Assembly: GCF_020085105.1 (NCBI RefSeq)
Contig: NC_058058.1
Location: forward strand, 8,023,175-8,087,174
Origin: Siniperca chuatsi
Lineage: Eukaryota > Chordata > Actinopteri > Centrarchiformes > Sinipercidae
Reading direction: 5' to 3'
Length of the DNA stretch: 64,000 nt
This document shows, in pieces, positions 48,801-61,311 of this stretch (position 1 is the first letter of the stretch; every line of letters begins with the position of its first letter). Under the pieces are notes generated by a model. The model searched no databases and was not told the origin of the DNA. It was given only the letters and a program-made list of their open reading frames with translations. The position numbers and the translations under genes are program-made.

Positions 48801-49653
48801 GGCAGTAAAGGGGGAGGGAGATACAGCAAGGCCAGGAATACTCGCTCGCTACTCCTTTGACAATCATTGACATAAAGTGTAGCAATGCTCAAGGAAAAAA
48901 TCCGCTCCAACAACCAGACACACAGTGAGCTGTGTGTGAAAGTACTTAACCTTTGAGCTTCAAACACAAAAATGGTTTGACAACAACAAGGCAGACAGCG
49001 TGGGAAGCACGGTGGAAAAAAACATTAAATAAATACATTATATTGGGTATATTGGTTGACATCTTAAAACTGCAACACAAATACAAATGATGACTGGAGA
49101 TTCCTAACAAAAATGAGGGTGAGCTGATGCAAATTGCTTGAGGCTTTGTCAGCCTTTCTACCACGCAGGAAAATAATTTATGCAAATTGAGAGCAAACCT
49201 AGAATGAGTAGTAAAAGCAGAACAATGAGGAACTAACTTTAAGTTAGATTTTCATTTAACTAGAGTTATCTGAAAGAAACCTTCAATATGGCTATATCAC
49301 AACATCAAGTAAGTATCTGGTAACTCACTTACCATTAATAAAACAGACTACTTAGAAGTGTACTACACATATTTAGCAGTGAACTCCTATAACATTGTTG
49401 GAGGATCAAAAATCGATGCAGCAGAACCAGAGATATTGTCTTTTTTATTCCATGCAGTCTTCTTCCTTGGCAAAACAAGGCATCTACATTACCCACAATG
49501 CAACCTGACTACTGACAGTTCTGTCGGAGATGTGTTAAGCTAGTAGCAGCTATCGTAGAAAAGGTTTCAGTCGTAGTCATCTGGACACTGTTTTCAGAAT
49601 AAAGACATTTCGGCTCCCATCCGGAAGTCATTCTCAATTGTAACCGAACCGGT

Positions 49654-49684
<31 letters not shown>

Positions 49685-50359
49685 CACACACAAAACAGTG
49701 TCCAGATGACTACGACTGAAACCTTTTCTACCACAGCCTGTATATCATAAAATCTATGAAGACAACTATTTGTGATATCAATTTATACAGAAAACATAGG
49801 CTGTTAAAGAAGAGATTAAATAGACACCAATGCAGCAAGAGAAAATCTATAAATACTAACAGTAATTACCAAAGTCATATTACAAAACTGTATTGAAATA
49901 TATAACCTACATAATTTCTAAAATCATTAGTCACACTGGTAGTATCATGACTAGTAGAACTAAAATATGTAGTGCATATTAGAAAAGCAGCACAACTTAA
50001 TCATTGCTAGTTATAAAAAATATGTCTTAAACAGTTCAGTGAGTCTAGCGTACCTACCAACTCCTCGTAGCTGCTATATAATCACTGTATAACATTTCCA
50101 TTCAAAACGTACTTGATAAATATGATGATAATTCAAAATCCATAAGTCAAACCCTGCTGAATACATTCACCACATACACAAAAAAGGTAATGATGTTGGT
50201 TAATTTCAGAAACAGAATTTAAAAAAAAAAGATTTACCTATAGCGACGTTTTCGGGATCTTGAGCGGGAGTGGCTTCTAGAGTGAGATCTGGAGTAAGAT
50301 CTGGATCTGGACCGTGATCTGGAGCGGGACCGAGCTGGAGAATCTGGAGCCTTTGACAT
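36900..50359 (-). CDS. thrap3: Thyroid hormone receptor-associated protein 3 (TRAP150)
   Basis: Ten coding exons, from 5' to 3': 50238-50359, 45607-46416, 43966-44559, 42974-43140, 42689-42800, 42506-42581, 41609-41790, 40246-40477, 39644-39793, 36900-37127. All are GT-AG and the phases sum to 890 aa (human 955). The N-terminus [11 protein letters not shown] leads into an RS repeat ending RKRRYSS. Next come an RG/Gly-rich segment ([18 protein letters not shown] then eight Gly), a second RS block ([18 protein letters not shown]), and a charged Lys/Glu region. The conserved C-terminal blocks are [60 protein letters not shown] and [21 protein letters not shown]3 is a nuclear SR-related protein of speckles that acts in pre-mRNA splicing, nuclear mRNA decay, the DNA-damage response and transcription. 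The paralogue BCLAF1 is less likely: the [12 protein letters not shown] block and the neighbouring EVA1B favour THRAP3. Confidence 0.96.
38293..39546. mobile_element. MITE with TAGTGTTG inverted ends, THRAP3 last intron
   Basis: It begins tagtgttgcacggtatacc and ends tattgtgacaacacta. The subterminal regions echo each other: ggtattagaacagtacttg at the left, with cagtatcg and tatcgagtgccgtga at the right. The interior is unique and carries a CTCF-like site. hAT-like ends are possible but not proven. Confidence 0.55.
38440..38455 (+). promoter_or_regulatory. CTCF-like motif inside a MITE
   Basis: CCACTAGGTGGCAGTA is a full match to the CTCF core consensus by eye. It lies within the 38293-39546 element in the last THRAP3 intron. 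Confidence 0.4.
43198..43922. mobile_element. MITE with ATATTGGCC inverted ends, THRAP3 intron
   Basis: The left end is ctaccatattggccaaaata and the right end ttatattcgggccaatacag, inverted copies of each other over about 30 bp (aggacgaggggg versus aggggtcgtctt). The interior is non-coding. Confidence 0.6.
46533..46700. mobile_element. Fragment of a tgttcaaccgatatggg repeat, THRAP3 intron
   Basis: agtgttcaaccgatatgggt and ggccgatgctgatattt are typical of a widespread fish MITE-like repeat. The far end is unclear. Confidence 0.4.
46915..47065 (+). mobile_element. Possible GIY-YIG/retroelement C-terminal remnant
   Basis: A short plus-strand frame reads [20 protein letters not shown] and then [11 protein letters not shown]. 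This resembles the C-terminal AEHA...H.IDW..V.VI.. pattern next to the GIY-YIG domain of Penelope-like elements. It is a short fragment with no domain core. A (CAA)n run follows at about 47085-47109. Confidence 0.3.
47478..47846. mobile_element. Copy of the gggctgcaattaac repeat, THRAP3 intron
   Basis: It includes tcaattaaatgataaagaaa, atctctggggttttttggct and a terminal ttgttaattgcaaccct. It is related to 22158-22480. Confidence 0.5.
49553..49732. mobile_element. Hairpin element, second copy, THRAP3 intron 1 of the coding region
   Basis: The same arms as 18477-18631 (gtagaaaaggtttcagtcgt and its complement) surround a loop that here contains a poly(T) run of about 25 bases at 49657-49684. 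No clear target duplication is seen at this copy. Confidence 0.7.
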
Positions 50360-51104
50360 CTTAGCACTTATGCCACTATAAATATTCTTTTCCTTCAAAA
50401 CATAACAAGAAAACAAGTGGAATTTATTAGTTATAAAAAGGTATTGTTAATGCCAATGTTTTGCTTGCACACACAATTTACAGGAATGAAATAGGTAACA
50501 AAGGTTATGTTGAGCAATTATGCACTTCAAAAGAAAAACATCAAATTGAATTCAAACAAATCCCCCACATTCATCGGGATTGTACAGCTACATATTTCCA
50601 GACCCGGCTGGTTCTGAACAGCGTACATGACACCTTGTCGCCCGTCATCAAGCACCTAGCTGCTTTCAAACCTGCCACCAACAGCCCCTGAAGCCCCACA
50701 TGACCTTGAACTGTAAACCCCAATGCAGTGATAACACACAGAGGCCAACAGGTTAGCTTTAAAACTGTTGAAGACAGCTGGAGCAGCATGTAAACATGCG
50801 CACATGAGCCGGCAGCAGTGTGACACAGGTTGAGCTTCTGTGCAGCAAGATGTGAAGGCTGCTGCTGAGGAGTGAAAGCTGGCTCAACATCAGACACAAT
50901 TCAGTGTAAATAACAGTGCAGCTATCCAAGGACATGACCCTTCCAACATCTGGATACAACCAACAACACAGGATCAGATTCTGAGAACTCATCAATCAAA
51001 TTTATCAAACAAGTCTAGTTAAAGCTACACAATCAGCTCTGTGGGAAACTGTATTCTGTGTTTTTTGTTTCCGAAGGCAATCGTGAGAAGATTGACATAT
51101 TGAC

Positions 51105-51260
51105 TGTTATTGCTGTTATTGTTGGAGCGCCCCACCCACTGGCTTATGGCTTAAGACGCTGACTAACTGGAAATCTGGCCTGGGATCTCTGTTGCATCCC
51201 TTCCAGATTTCATATCATCTCTCAACTATTGCTATCTAATAAAAGGCATAAAGTTGCAGA
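51105..51260 (+). mobile_element. SINE-like fragment
   Basis: ttgttggagcgccccaccca, then ttgcatcccttccagatttc and ctatctaataaaaggcataa match a tRNA-derived fish SINE body and tail in layout. The promoter boxes are degraded. Confidence 0.45.
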
Positions 51261-53650
51261 TAAAAAGATTCAAGATGCTGTTATAAAGGTGGATAAACAG
51301 AGTCATACAATTCTGATCCCAAAATCATCAAGACAGTCATGATCAGTAGCAATATTAATACAACTGTAACCCATGCTTTTGTTCTGGTTACAATGCCTGA
51401 CATGAAAATGTTAAAACAAAATCATAATTTAAAAAAGGGGCATGTCTGACTTTAAGGTGGTCAAAAGTGACACTAAACACTGTGACACTGTAACCACCAA
51501 AAAGTATCCAACACTGGATATTTTCCATTGAGCAACTTTGTACTATTTCACTGCTGGTTAACAACAATCTGTAAAAGATTTAGATAAAACGTAACTGTGA
51601 GGTAAACAAACAAGGCTTCAGTAAAGTGACCTTGACCCCCGAGCTAACTACTGAATCAACACTGACCGTAAATGACAATCTCAGAGGATGTGAAAGGTTA
51701 AAGAGGTCAGTGGAGAGTGCAACACTGCATCAGTTATTTCACCCCAACCCTTTAGGACAAGAAAATATATATTCTTTATTTATATGCTAGTTTCTGCCAA
51801 GAGGAAGAATATAAATATTAAAATTACCTGGAATTTTTACAATTATACCAACTAAAATTTAGCAGCATTTGTCTATTAATGCCAAAAAAGATTTTTCTCT
51901 TTATGCATCTCTTCTACAAAATGGAGATCCGAGCATCAGAGTCTCTTACAAAGCAGTAGCCCTGGAGCAGGTAGTGTTGCTTTAGTGCAGTCGGGCAAGG
52001 AGAATGTTTTAACTACTACAAGGACTTGAACCAGGATCGTAATGTTGAAAAGGCAGCATCCCAGGTACTGATGACGTCAATCTGCTATTCCAAGTTAAAG
52101 TCTGAAGCGTTTGCATTTTATTCAAGATTCCCTTTGAGAACCCAATGATGTACATAATAGGGGTTTTTCACCGAATGTTGTGGGAGGCCTGTTTTCTTTC
52201 ATGTTCGAAGGGACAACAGTTGCTATGTGCCCAACAATGGTTGCTACGTGTCCATACAGGGGTTCCCCTGTCTGTCCACATCTAGAGCAGGACACTTAAG
52301 TGTTTTTTGACCACCTAGAAGGCCCTCATTGCACTTCCGCTGACCTCAAACTTTCAATACACATAATTAAGTTAAGCAATACCTCTTTGCATGCCTGTTT
52401 GTTAGGTATCTAAAACACTTCAGTCCTATGTTAAGCTAGGGAAAAACCTGTTTTTGTGAGTCTCTCATGAAGAAAGGAGATCCATGCTTTCGACATTATG
52501 AGTTGTATGCCTAAAAAGCAGGTTGTACTGTGTAAGTTTAATATGCAGAACTGTGCAAAGTAAGCTAGTAGCCTTAAAATGCATAGAGAGATACCTTATA
52601 ATAACCTTTATGTTAACAATTAGAGGTCATTTAAGAGTTTGTATTCATAGCATCATCTCTGATTCTGCTCTTCTCTGGACAAGGCCCTGCAGACTTCATG
52701 TATGCCCTGAATGATAATTACAGGGACGTGCATCAGTAAGTTGACTTCCACTACATTATCTACTGTATGCTATCATAGCACAGCTCCCTCTCTAACATGA
52801 AAAGAGGAAGTGAAACTGAGCATGAATCATTGTATGCTGTCTCTGACTGTATAGGAGGCAGTCTGTACAGGTGTACGCCCTGCAAACATCTAATACAATA
52901 AACATTTACATGCAGTGAAATTTAAATATGCATATGCAATACTTTTATACTTGTTCTCTAGCCTCAAGTCATTTTATTTATCACATAATGTGTGCTCTGG
53001 TGTAGTTTGATGTAAAACTGGTTCTGGTTTACTATGAAAAGTAGCTAGGCTGGTTGTGTGGGTTGATGTTAAACAAGTGCACCATCCCACTAAAGATAGA
53101 TATTTCCCACCACAGTTAAAATGTGTCTGCGTGTGAAACTTTAAAACCGGAAAGGCCCACGACAGAGTTAGACTGGCTTAAGTCAAAGGCAAATCAAGTC
53201 TAATTTGAGTGTTTTGATAATGGTGTAATTCCCTAGAGTTAAGCATTATAAAATGTAGTAAATCAATACTGATCCCTGTTGATTATATTATAAACTGCCA
53301 AAATACTATTCTATAAAAAACTATTGCATATGTATTACACTTGATTCAATCCCATATATAATTCGCAAATATAGCTCTTCCTGGACAAATACATTGGCAT
53401 ATATATCATGGGGGGAGTTAGTTAGTTAGTTAGACGTTAACATCAAAGAAACAAACAAAATATAGACAAGAAATAATGTAAAAAATATCTTGCTAAATGT
53501 CTTGCTTAGCCAATACTAAAGTCCAAGCCCAATAAAACGATCGATAATGCTCCTGGAAGCACTAACGAAAAGGCATGATTAACGTTACTCGATCATTTAC
53601 CGTTAGCAAAGCAGCATCTTAGCTACAAAACGAAACTAAGTTGTAATTAC

Positions 53651-54115
53651 CTTTCCCCCGTTTTCACAAGGCCGTACGAGGTTCGTTTCTTATGAATAAA
53701 TATTTGCAGTTTGTTTGAAGTAGAGCAACCTTTGTGGCCAAACTGCCTGATCGTCTGGTCCCTCCTTCCTGGTTTTACTGTACGTAGTCGGACCGAGTGT
53801 AAACGGATGTTAGCTAGCTAGCTTAGTTAGCAGCGGCACGGTTACCAACAGTTAGCAACAGTTACGGACGCACTGCGCCTTTAGAAGAGGCCAGGTGTTC
53901 GGATTACTGTGTAATTCCCCATTAGATGCATCTGGGAATGCTTCTGTGTATTTGTCAACTGTGCTAAATGTTTGTTTTTAGAGGCATCGAGATTTAACGG
54001 TTTCTAACGATCGGCTGACACAATTAGCTCACGATGCTCCAGCGCTACGCTCAAATCACGCGAGACTTTGTGCGACGAGGTGTAGCCGTCGGGGGAGGAG
54101 AAGGGGTCAAATTAC
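53651..54115 (-). promoter_or_regulatory. thrap3: THRAP3 non-coding exon 1 and CpG-rich promoter
   Basis: A minus-strand donor (GGGAAAG|GTAATT) ends a non-coding exon at 53651. Upstream, to about 54115, CpG density is far above the surrounding DNA (ctcaaatcacgcgagac, gcgacgaggtgtagccgtcg). The exact transcription start is not determined. The start codon lies in the second exon at 50359. Confidence 0.55.
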
Positions 54116-57100
54116 CGCAGCGAGAGCTCATTATGTAGTGCTGTGCAACCCTGTGTGGCACAGGCACATAGCTGGATTAATCTGGCTGGGCCTCTGTGAA
54201 AACCCCTGTTCTACCCCCTCTCTGTGCATTTAATTAAACACAAATTACCTTAGGAATATGCACCAATGTACGATCAACAGATGAAATATTGATGGTCCAA
54301 AAAAAAATAGATTTTGACATAGGGCCCTCCGCACCAGGCATATTGGAAATGTGTCTACTGCCCCAAGGGGTCAAGCCCCCCTAAACTAGACCTTCTGTTT
54401 AAAGTGACTATTAACAGTGAAATCTATCTCATTGGAAAGTTAAAGGACTTGTCAAAAGTAGGGATGGTCCAAACATTTGCTCCCAACAATGATCTGAGTA
54501 CTTTAATATTGAGTATTTGCAGTCCAATATTTATTTTTATTATATTTATTTATTCCTACATAATACAGGTTCACAGTTCATACTTAGGATACAGTAAACC
54601 TCCAGTAAAATAAGTACAGAAAATTAAACATTTGACAGCAGTATAACTCTGCTTTAAGGAAATATAACCCCAGGTGTCCTTTTATGGTTCCCTACTATGT
54701 GTAAGATCTGTAAAGCAGTACAGACTTATAGTTATCCTCTTACGGAAAGAGATGTAAAATTAGTGTCTTTCTCAGTCCATGAGATACGGTAATAAATTGT
54801 GACACATCTCAAGGCCTTTATCATGTCAGTTGTGTATTAGTGGCACATATTCTCATATTCCCAAACAAATTGCCAGCCAGTGAATCTACCAGCAAACATC
54901 TCAGATTTGGTTGTTGATAATCAAAGAATGGCATCTGCTGTTTTTGTTGTTGTATCTCATGTGACAAAATTAGACAAAAAATAATAATAATTGTGCATTA
55001 TATGCTTTAATAGTGCTATGCAGAAATGTACTTGGAAACTTATATGTGGTTAGAAGTTATTCTTTATGTCTTCATGATGATAACTTGAACATTAGTTGGC
55101 TGGCAAACAGTGACCCATTTACAGAAAGGTAAATGAATAAATCAAATCAAATTAAAATAATTGTAGCTCACCATCAGTGATTGCATACATCATGTAGGAT
55201 CCTCTCGAACTGACTGTTCTTTTTGGGTTAATTATATCACTGAAACAAAAGACCTTTCACCAGCAACTATTTACAATCTTCTAACATTTCACAGCTTTAG
55301 AAATTAATGTTTTGGGGTTTTTTTTTTTGTTCATTCTGTGGTGGAAGATGTTCGTGCTCCGCCCAAATACACAGCTGTCTTTCAGCTCAAAGTCCGATTG
55401 TAGTGCTGTGCACTATTTTTACAGACTCAAAGCCTCATAACGCCTCCTATCACAGACACAGATTCCACCCTGAACACCGCTCAGAGCCCACTTGGTCTTG
55501 GCCAAACACAAATACACTTAGTTACTAAAGTTATATTCTGTCTCATCTCACTGACATGTTGGGAAAGTGAGAGTCAGTAGCAAAATGAATGACAGATCTT
55601 TCACAAAGACTTCTTTCATATTAGGGTTGTAAGAATCTGCTGGCCGGTGGCATTCCCCTTGAGGAGATTAGTCATTGCCTTCTATGAGATGAATGGTATG
55701 TCAGTGTCTATTCAAAGCTAAGGAATGTGTATCGGGTTTTTTTGTGAGGCAAGTTGTTCATCAAAATATAGAAAATGAGAAATTTTAAAACAAGAGTACA
55801 AACTGAATCCCTGGCTTTCCTGCCTGTAAACTCCAGTCCTCTTGTTGGTCTGTGCACCACCTGTTCACCTCTGGGAGCTTTTAAATCCCACACAGTGAGG
55901 AGGAAAGCAATCCTCAACAACTAGACTGGAGTTCAGTAACATTTACTTTATCGTTTGAGTTTTTGACATTGTGTCCTTATTACTGCCACTTTTAATCTCT
56001 TTAATCTTGTGCGTAGACATCCAGTCAGAGGTGCCAAACAATATGTCAGTGCACGAAATGAGTCAACAAAGAGACCAATAATACATATTAATACATGTGG
56101 CACAAATGTACTATGTTAATGTAGTCAAGTAATCTTTCATATGGAAATACTGTGTAACAATGGCATACTTTCTGCACCACAGTCATGGATAAGTACAGTG
56201 TCAGTATCGTGAGATAATGTTTGCATTGCAAGTGACACAATACAGCTAAATTACAGCACAAGAATATTTGAATATATTGTATGCATTGCATTTTGTTTTC
56301 TTATTTCTTAATGTGTGACTTGTATATTCTTTGTGTTTCTCCTTTTTAATAATATTCCTGTATGCCTGTTTATACTCCTTTGTTCATTGTTTGTCTTTTC
56401 TTTCTTTAACTGACCGAGAGAATGGTGAAAAGTTTCCATTTGGTTGTACTCTGCACCTCTGCGAATGACAAATTACGTCACTTGATCCTAAATGAAAGCA
56501 ACACATTTTTGATGATGCACGTTTTGCCAAAGAGGGCTGAGCTTTACAAATCATACATCCAAAAAATGAAAATCCAGTGTGTCACAGCCCCGAAGGCTGT
56601 TGTTACAGTTCAGCTATTTTCCTGAGCCTTAAACCCAAATTTCTGTCCTTCATTCTGCACGATAATAACATGACATCCAGTCCACAGCCTGCACAAAGAC
56701 CTGGTTGGAATTTTTACAGCTCCGCATGGCACACAGTGATCAAAACACTCCTCGTTGACCTTTGACAAAGAAATGCAAACAGTTCCCATTCACTGTCATT
56801 TTCCTTTCCAGCACAGGTGTTGGACGCTTGGACGTGCCAAAGTTAAAATTAACCCAGACAAATCTCTCCTTTGGCCACAATGTGGGAGCGCACATAGCTC
56901 CTTGTCTGTCACTCACGGTTACGAGCTGTTAATGGTCTCACTGGAGGTTTGAATTCCAAGGGCCAGAGGACAACGTTGACCAGTGAGGTCATGAGATTAA
57001 AGTGAAATAAAGTCAGTAAGATTAAAGGGACTGAAACCTGAAACCTGTGGAGCATTTGTGTCATCATTCAAAATAGAGTAAACAAGCAGCAAGCAAAGAT

Positions 57101-58665
57101 AACATTAATGCAAAAGTTCAACGTAAAAACACAAAAGGTTCCAAAATGTCATCTTTTATTTAGTGATAAGGTATTTTTATATATTATTTTAAATGGTTTC
57201 TCATCAAAACAACCTTATTGTTCAGTTCTGTTGTATTTTAGAGTTTCTCCCTGAACACCCATTACTTTTGATCTCTTTCTAGTCTTTCTCTAACGTACAG
57301 CAACCATCTTTTTCCTGTCTTTGAAGCAAAAATGTATCAAAAGTAAAAGACATTGAACTTACTTGGTTATTAAATCTTGCACTAATAAGACAACTGTTGT
57401 TTTAAGTGTTGTTAATATTTCATTAACTAATTTATCTCTTTTTATTCTCGCTTATTTTAACTTTTTGTTTCCTTTCTATTCCTTCTGTACTGTGTGCTTC
57501 CCCCCTCCTCCCCCGCCGTATTTTGTTCTCAGGATTGTACTTCATTTAGTTCAATAAAGAATAGAAAGTGAGACATTGAAACCGACAACTCAAATTACAA
57601 TGTCTACTTTCTCAGAGATACTTTCTGAAATATTTTCAAGGCATAAAACCATAGCAGCACAAAACATAAAGCATGACAGAGAGAAAAGAAAAGGCTCACC
57701 TTGCAGGGGAGAGTGAAAGTGCAGTGAAACAGAGACGGCGTCTCTGCTTCCTCGTTTATAGAAAGAAACCACAGTGAAAGGTGTTAAGAACGTGCACAGC
57801 CTCTTGCTACCAACTGTCTGACAACCACTTGGTGAAATCACATCTGAATTATAAATAGTTCACTCTCTGGAAGCGTTTTAAGTGATGTTGTTTGAAAGAA
57901 GCGCTTGTGATGATCAGGCAGTTACAGTATGTGGTTGCTTCCACGCAATATGCCTGCTTCTAAAAGGAAAATGTAAATGTAGATGTATTGTATGCAATGT
58001 ATTTGTACACAGACGGATCAAATGTTCAACATCATTTAATGACCACTGATCTCATTTCATTTGTCGTGTGAAGGATGGGCAGGTTGAATCACTCAGCCAC
58101 ATGACATATGTTTTAAAATTTGTATCCTGTTGCTTTTGGCTGAAGTCCAGTGTAAATCTAAGCAGCTATAATGGCCCCGCTTCATGCTCAGCCTCTGCCC
58201 ATTCAGAGAGATAAAGAGACACCGAAGCCCTTTTATTCTTTCAGGTTTCTACGTCTGGTTTCACATTGATTGGGCTTTATCAAACTAACAGGTCAATGTG
58301 GGAGCAGAGATAGCAAGCTGAAAGAAGCTAAAGGCCTGGGTATATATGACCTCACGTTGTAGCACATATTCACACATGAACAAACCATGATACTTTTCAT
58401 ATCGCAGTCAGAAAAAACAAACTATCCATGAACATGAAAACAAAACATTTGCAACAGGATCACATAATCCTCTGAGTTACATCTTCTATTTGAATCATCT
58501 CGCTCAGTTTGGTTTGTATTTTTCTGATAGCGCACATGTACATCTGTATTGATGGTCTAAGATCAACCTCCCTTCTAACAAAACTAAGTTCAAGCATTAG
58601 AAAAACAAAACAAAGGGTCTACTAAACTTTCATAATACTGAGCTGAGTCTGCAGCCACGCTAGCA
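54116..58665. other. THRAP3-MAP7D1 spacer, part 1
   Basis: AT-rich with no supported gene. All ORFs are short and have no splice context or recognisable content. Confidence 0.5.
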
Positions 58666-58669
58666 GCTC

Positions 58670-59150
58670 TGTGAGGCTGTACTTAGGCACAGCAGTGCTT
58701 TGAGCTAAATGCTAACACACTTGTTTAGCAGGTAGCCTATAATGTTTACAATGTTCATCATCTTGGTTTAGCGTGTTAGCATGATAACATTTGCTAATTA
58801 GCACCAAACACAAAGTACAGCTGGGGCTGATGGGAATGCCATTAGTAGGCTATTATGTATTTGTCATGAACCATAAGTTGAGGGATCACCAAAGTTATTG
58901 CAATTATCCTGAGGGGAACATGAATGTCTATCCCAGATTTAATGGCAGTCCATCTAATAGTTGTTGAGACATTTCACTCAAAACCACTAATGTCAACCTC
59001 ATGGTGGCGCTAGAGGTAAAGTCAGGGGATCACCAAAGTCATTAGGATTCATCCTCTGGGTAACACGAATATCTGTTCAAATGACAATCCATCCAATAGT
59101 TGTTGAGTTATTTCAGTCTGGACCAAAATGGTGGACCGACCAACAGACAT
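58670..59150 (-). mobile_element. Repeat with gttagcatg core
   Basis: It reads ctaaatgctaacacacttgt, tagcgtgttagcatgataac, tgatgggaatgccattag and ends tttcagtctggaccaaaatg. It has the same family and orientation as 32140-32690. Confidence 0.7.
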
Positions 59151-59885
59151 TGCCATCAACAAGTAAAGAAATAATAATTTCAGAAATCATTCTGCTGTGT
59201 TGCACCTGTCTCATGCAGGTGAAACCAGAGTAACCATGTAAACAAACAATAAAACATAATAAAGCCATGATTTGCAGTGTAGCTCTACTCTGACAGAGAA
59301 GTAAACAGGGTCTCATTATTCACAGTGTGGACTGTGGCGGAGAGATTCTTTGTACGCAGCGCTGCTTTGTGTAGTGAGTAAGCTTTCTAATTACAAAGTC
59401 ACCATCCAAAGCAAAGCAAAGAGATACAGACAACATGTCCTCCCCTGGGTTTCTGTCCAGAATCACATCTCTGTGCCAAATGGCAGCGTGGTCACAGCGA
59501 AACAAGGTCCAATGTATTTAGTTGGAAATTTGATATGCTAGCGACCTTGTGACAGATGCACTGTGACCAAAACTGACAGGTCGCCGCAGCAATGAGAGTT
59601 TTGTTTGAGGAAAACGTTACCTAGAGCTGAAGGGAAAACAAGGTTCTGATATTTGATTGCTAGAGTGCATTATAGCAAGTGGACAGCAAATCTCATGCAC
59701 ACAGCTTTGATCCTTTGGCTGGACTACACGTCAGAGCTGTCTGGGGTCAGTTCTCTTCTCTGTGTAACCTAAAGCCACAGCCAAACAAACACAGGCTGTT
59801 ACTGAAAACAGAGAGATGCTGTTATAATCTTTATTCTTTCATACATAAAATCCAGTCTCTCAGAGATTAAACTGTCGACTGTCTT

Positions 59886-60420
59886 GGAAATTAACTAAGT
59901 ACATTTAATCAAGTACTGTAGTAAATTTTGAGGCACTTGTACTTTACTTGAGTATATATACCACTATACTTCTACTCCACCACATTTTGGAAGCCAATAT
60001 TGTACTTTTTACCTCACAAAATTTATTTGCCTAGGCTTGGTTAGTTACTAGTTACTTTTCAGATTCAGATTATTAATGCAAAATATAAATCAACTAATAA
60101 ATTATGATGTATCATTTTAGATTAAGCTACCCAGCAGTATTTGAAATTTGTTCCATCTTTACCAGCTGCAACATTAAAGTGATGTTTACACATTAATGTA
60201 TCACTAATGTGATATAATGTTCATCTTTCTGAAATGGGCCATTCTGCATAATGAATACTTTTACTTTTGGTACTTTGAGTATATTTGAATGCCAATACTT
60301 ATGTACTTTTGCTTAAGTAAGATTTTTATGCAGGACTTTTACTTGTAACAGAGTATTTCTAAACTGTAGTATTGCCACTTTTACTTAAGTACAAGATCTG
60401 AGTACTTCTTCCACCACAGC
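59886..60420. mobile_element. CAGTGGTGGAA-family MITE, left-truncated
   Basis: It starts within the subterminal region (aactaagtacatttaatcaa) and ends gagtacttcttccaccaca, the conserved right end. Confidence 0.7.
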
Positions 60421-60614
60421 TTGTGTCTTATTAAACAGCTAACATAATCAGAGCCAGACAGTACCTCAAATACTGTTTGTTACTGTATGTAAATCAGGAT
60501 ATATTTGGATTCCCATTACTTCTGGAAAAAAGCAAGTTTAATCATCTAAATCTAAAGTGAACTGCACCGATTCTACAAATTAAATGTTATATTTACTTGT
60601 CATTGGGATCCTAA

Positions 60615-61169
60615 TCAGCCTATGTAAATGCCTGTATAACGTCTTCCGAGACTCTGGAGGAGCTTTTTCAAGTCTGAGTAAAAAACCCTGAAGATGTCAT
60701 CAGGGTTATTTAAAGCCTGCGTTAATACTGCGGCATTCAGTTTGACGAAGGCATTTAAGAGGCACGAAGGGTCTAACGAAGAGATAGAGTGTGATTGCAT
60801 TTTGGTAAATGTAGAATGCAGTGTTTTTGGTGCTTGACGCATACTAGTGATAAAAGTTAGCACATCTTGGCCCTTGGCTGCGTACATTTTTATTATTTTT
60901 GTTAATGTGTCTCTCTTATTCCCCTTTAATTTATGAAAGTGCAATACTAAATCTCTGCAGAACCCCTTTAGGTTACTGATCATGTTTCGGGTCTCTAGCA
61001 TATCCCAGCATACATTTGGTAAAAAAGGCATTTGTATGTGGGTAAAGAAAATGTACAATATATATTGCATGTTATGTAACATCCCACTATCAAAACTCCT
61101 CATAATGCACCACAATGGTTGTAAAAATGTCTGGTAGCAGTGTTCATAAGGGCAGAAAGTGCAAAGCAT
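60615..61169 (-). CDS. Unrecognised 184-codon ORF
   Basis: ATG at 61169, stop at 60615-60617, with no introns required. The first 60 residues are Cys- and aromatic-rich (CTFCPYEHCYQTFLQPLWC). The rest looks alpha-helical and basic, e.g. FCRDLVLHFHKLKGNKRDTL, LTFITSMRQAPKTLHSTF and DIFRVFYSDLKKLLQSLGRR. There is no signal peptide, no recognised family motif and no similarity to the repeats in this window. Its length stands out: every other recognised gene-free ORF between 54 and 62 kb is under 90 codons. It lies between two MITEs in the THRAP3-MAP7D1 spacer. It could be a small single-exon gene, one exon of a larger gene, an old fossil reading frame, or chance. No function is proposed. Confidence 0.35.
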   Translation of the reverse strand: MLCTFCPYEHCYQTFLQPLWCIMRSFDSGMLHNMQYILYIFFTHIQMPFLPNVCWDMLETRNMISNLKGFCRDLVLHFHKLKGNKRDTLTKIIKMYAAKGQDVLTFITSMRQAPKTLHSTFTKMQSHSISSLDPSCLLNAFVKLNAAVLTQALNNPDDIFRVFYSDLKKLLQSLGRRYTGIYIG

Positions 61170-61224
61170 TTACAGTTCATTGAAATCCTGATTATCATTG
61201 GCTAATTGTGCTTCAGAATCTGTG

Positions 61225-61239
61225 CTGCCACCTTCTGGT
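61225..61239 (-). promoter_or_regulatory. CTCF-like motif
   Basis: On the minus strand CCAGAAGGTGGCAGC fits the CTCF core loosely. It lies just upstream of the 184-codon ORF. Confidence 0.25.
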
Positions 61240-61311
61240 CTCCCTGAACGTGTTACTCTGTAATGCAGCTGAAGGACTGTGAGCTCTGGACCTGCATTTA
61301 CTACAGAGATA

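Noticed and set aside
36900-50359. BCLAF1 instead of THRAP3
   Set aside because: The paralogues share the RS N-terminus and C-terminal blocks, but the [12 protein letters not shown] block, [11 protein letters not shown] near the end and the EVA1B/MAP7D1 neighbours favour THRAP3.
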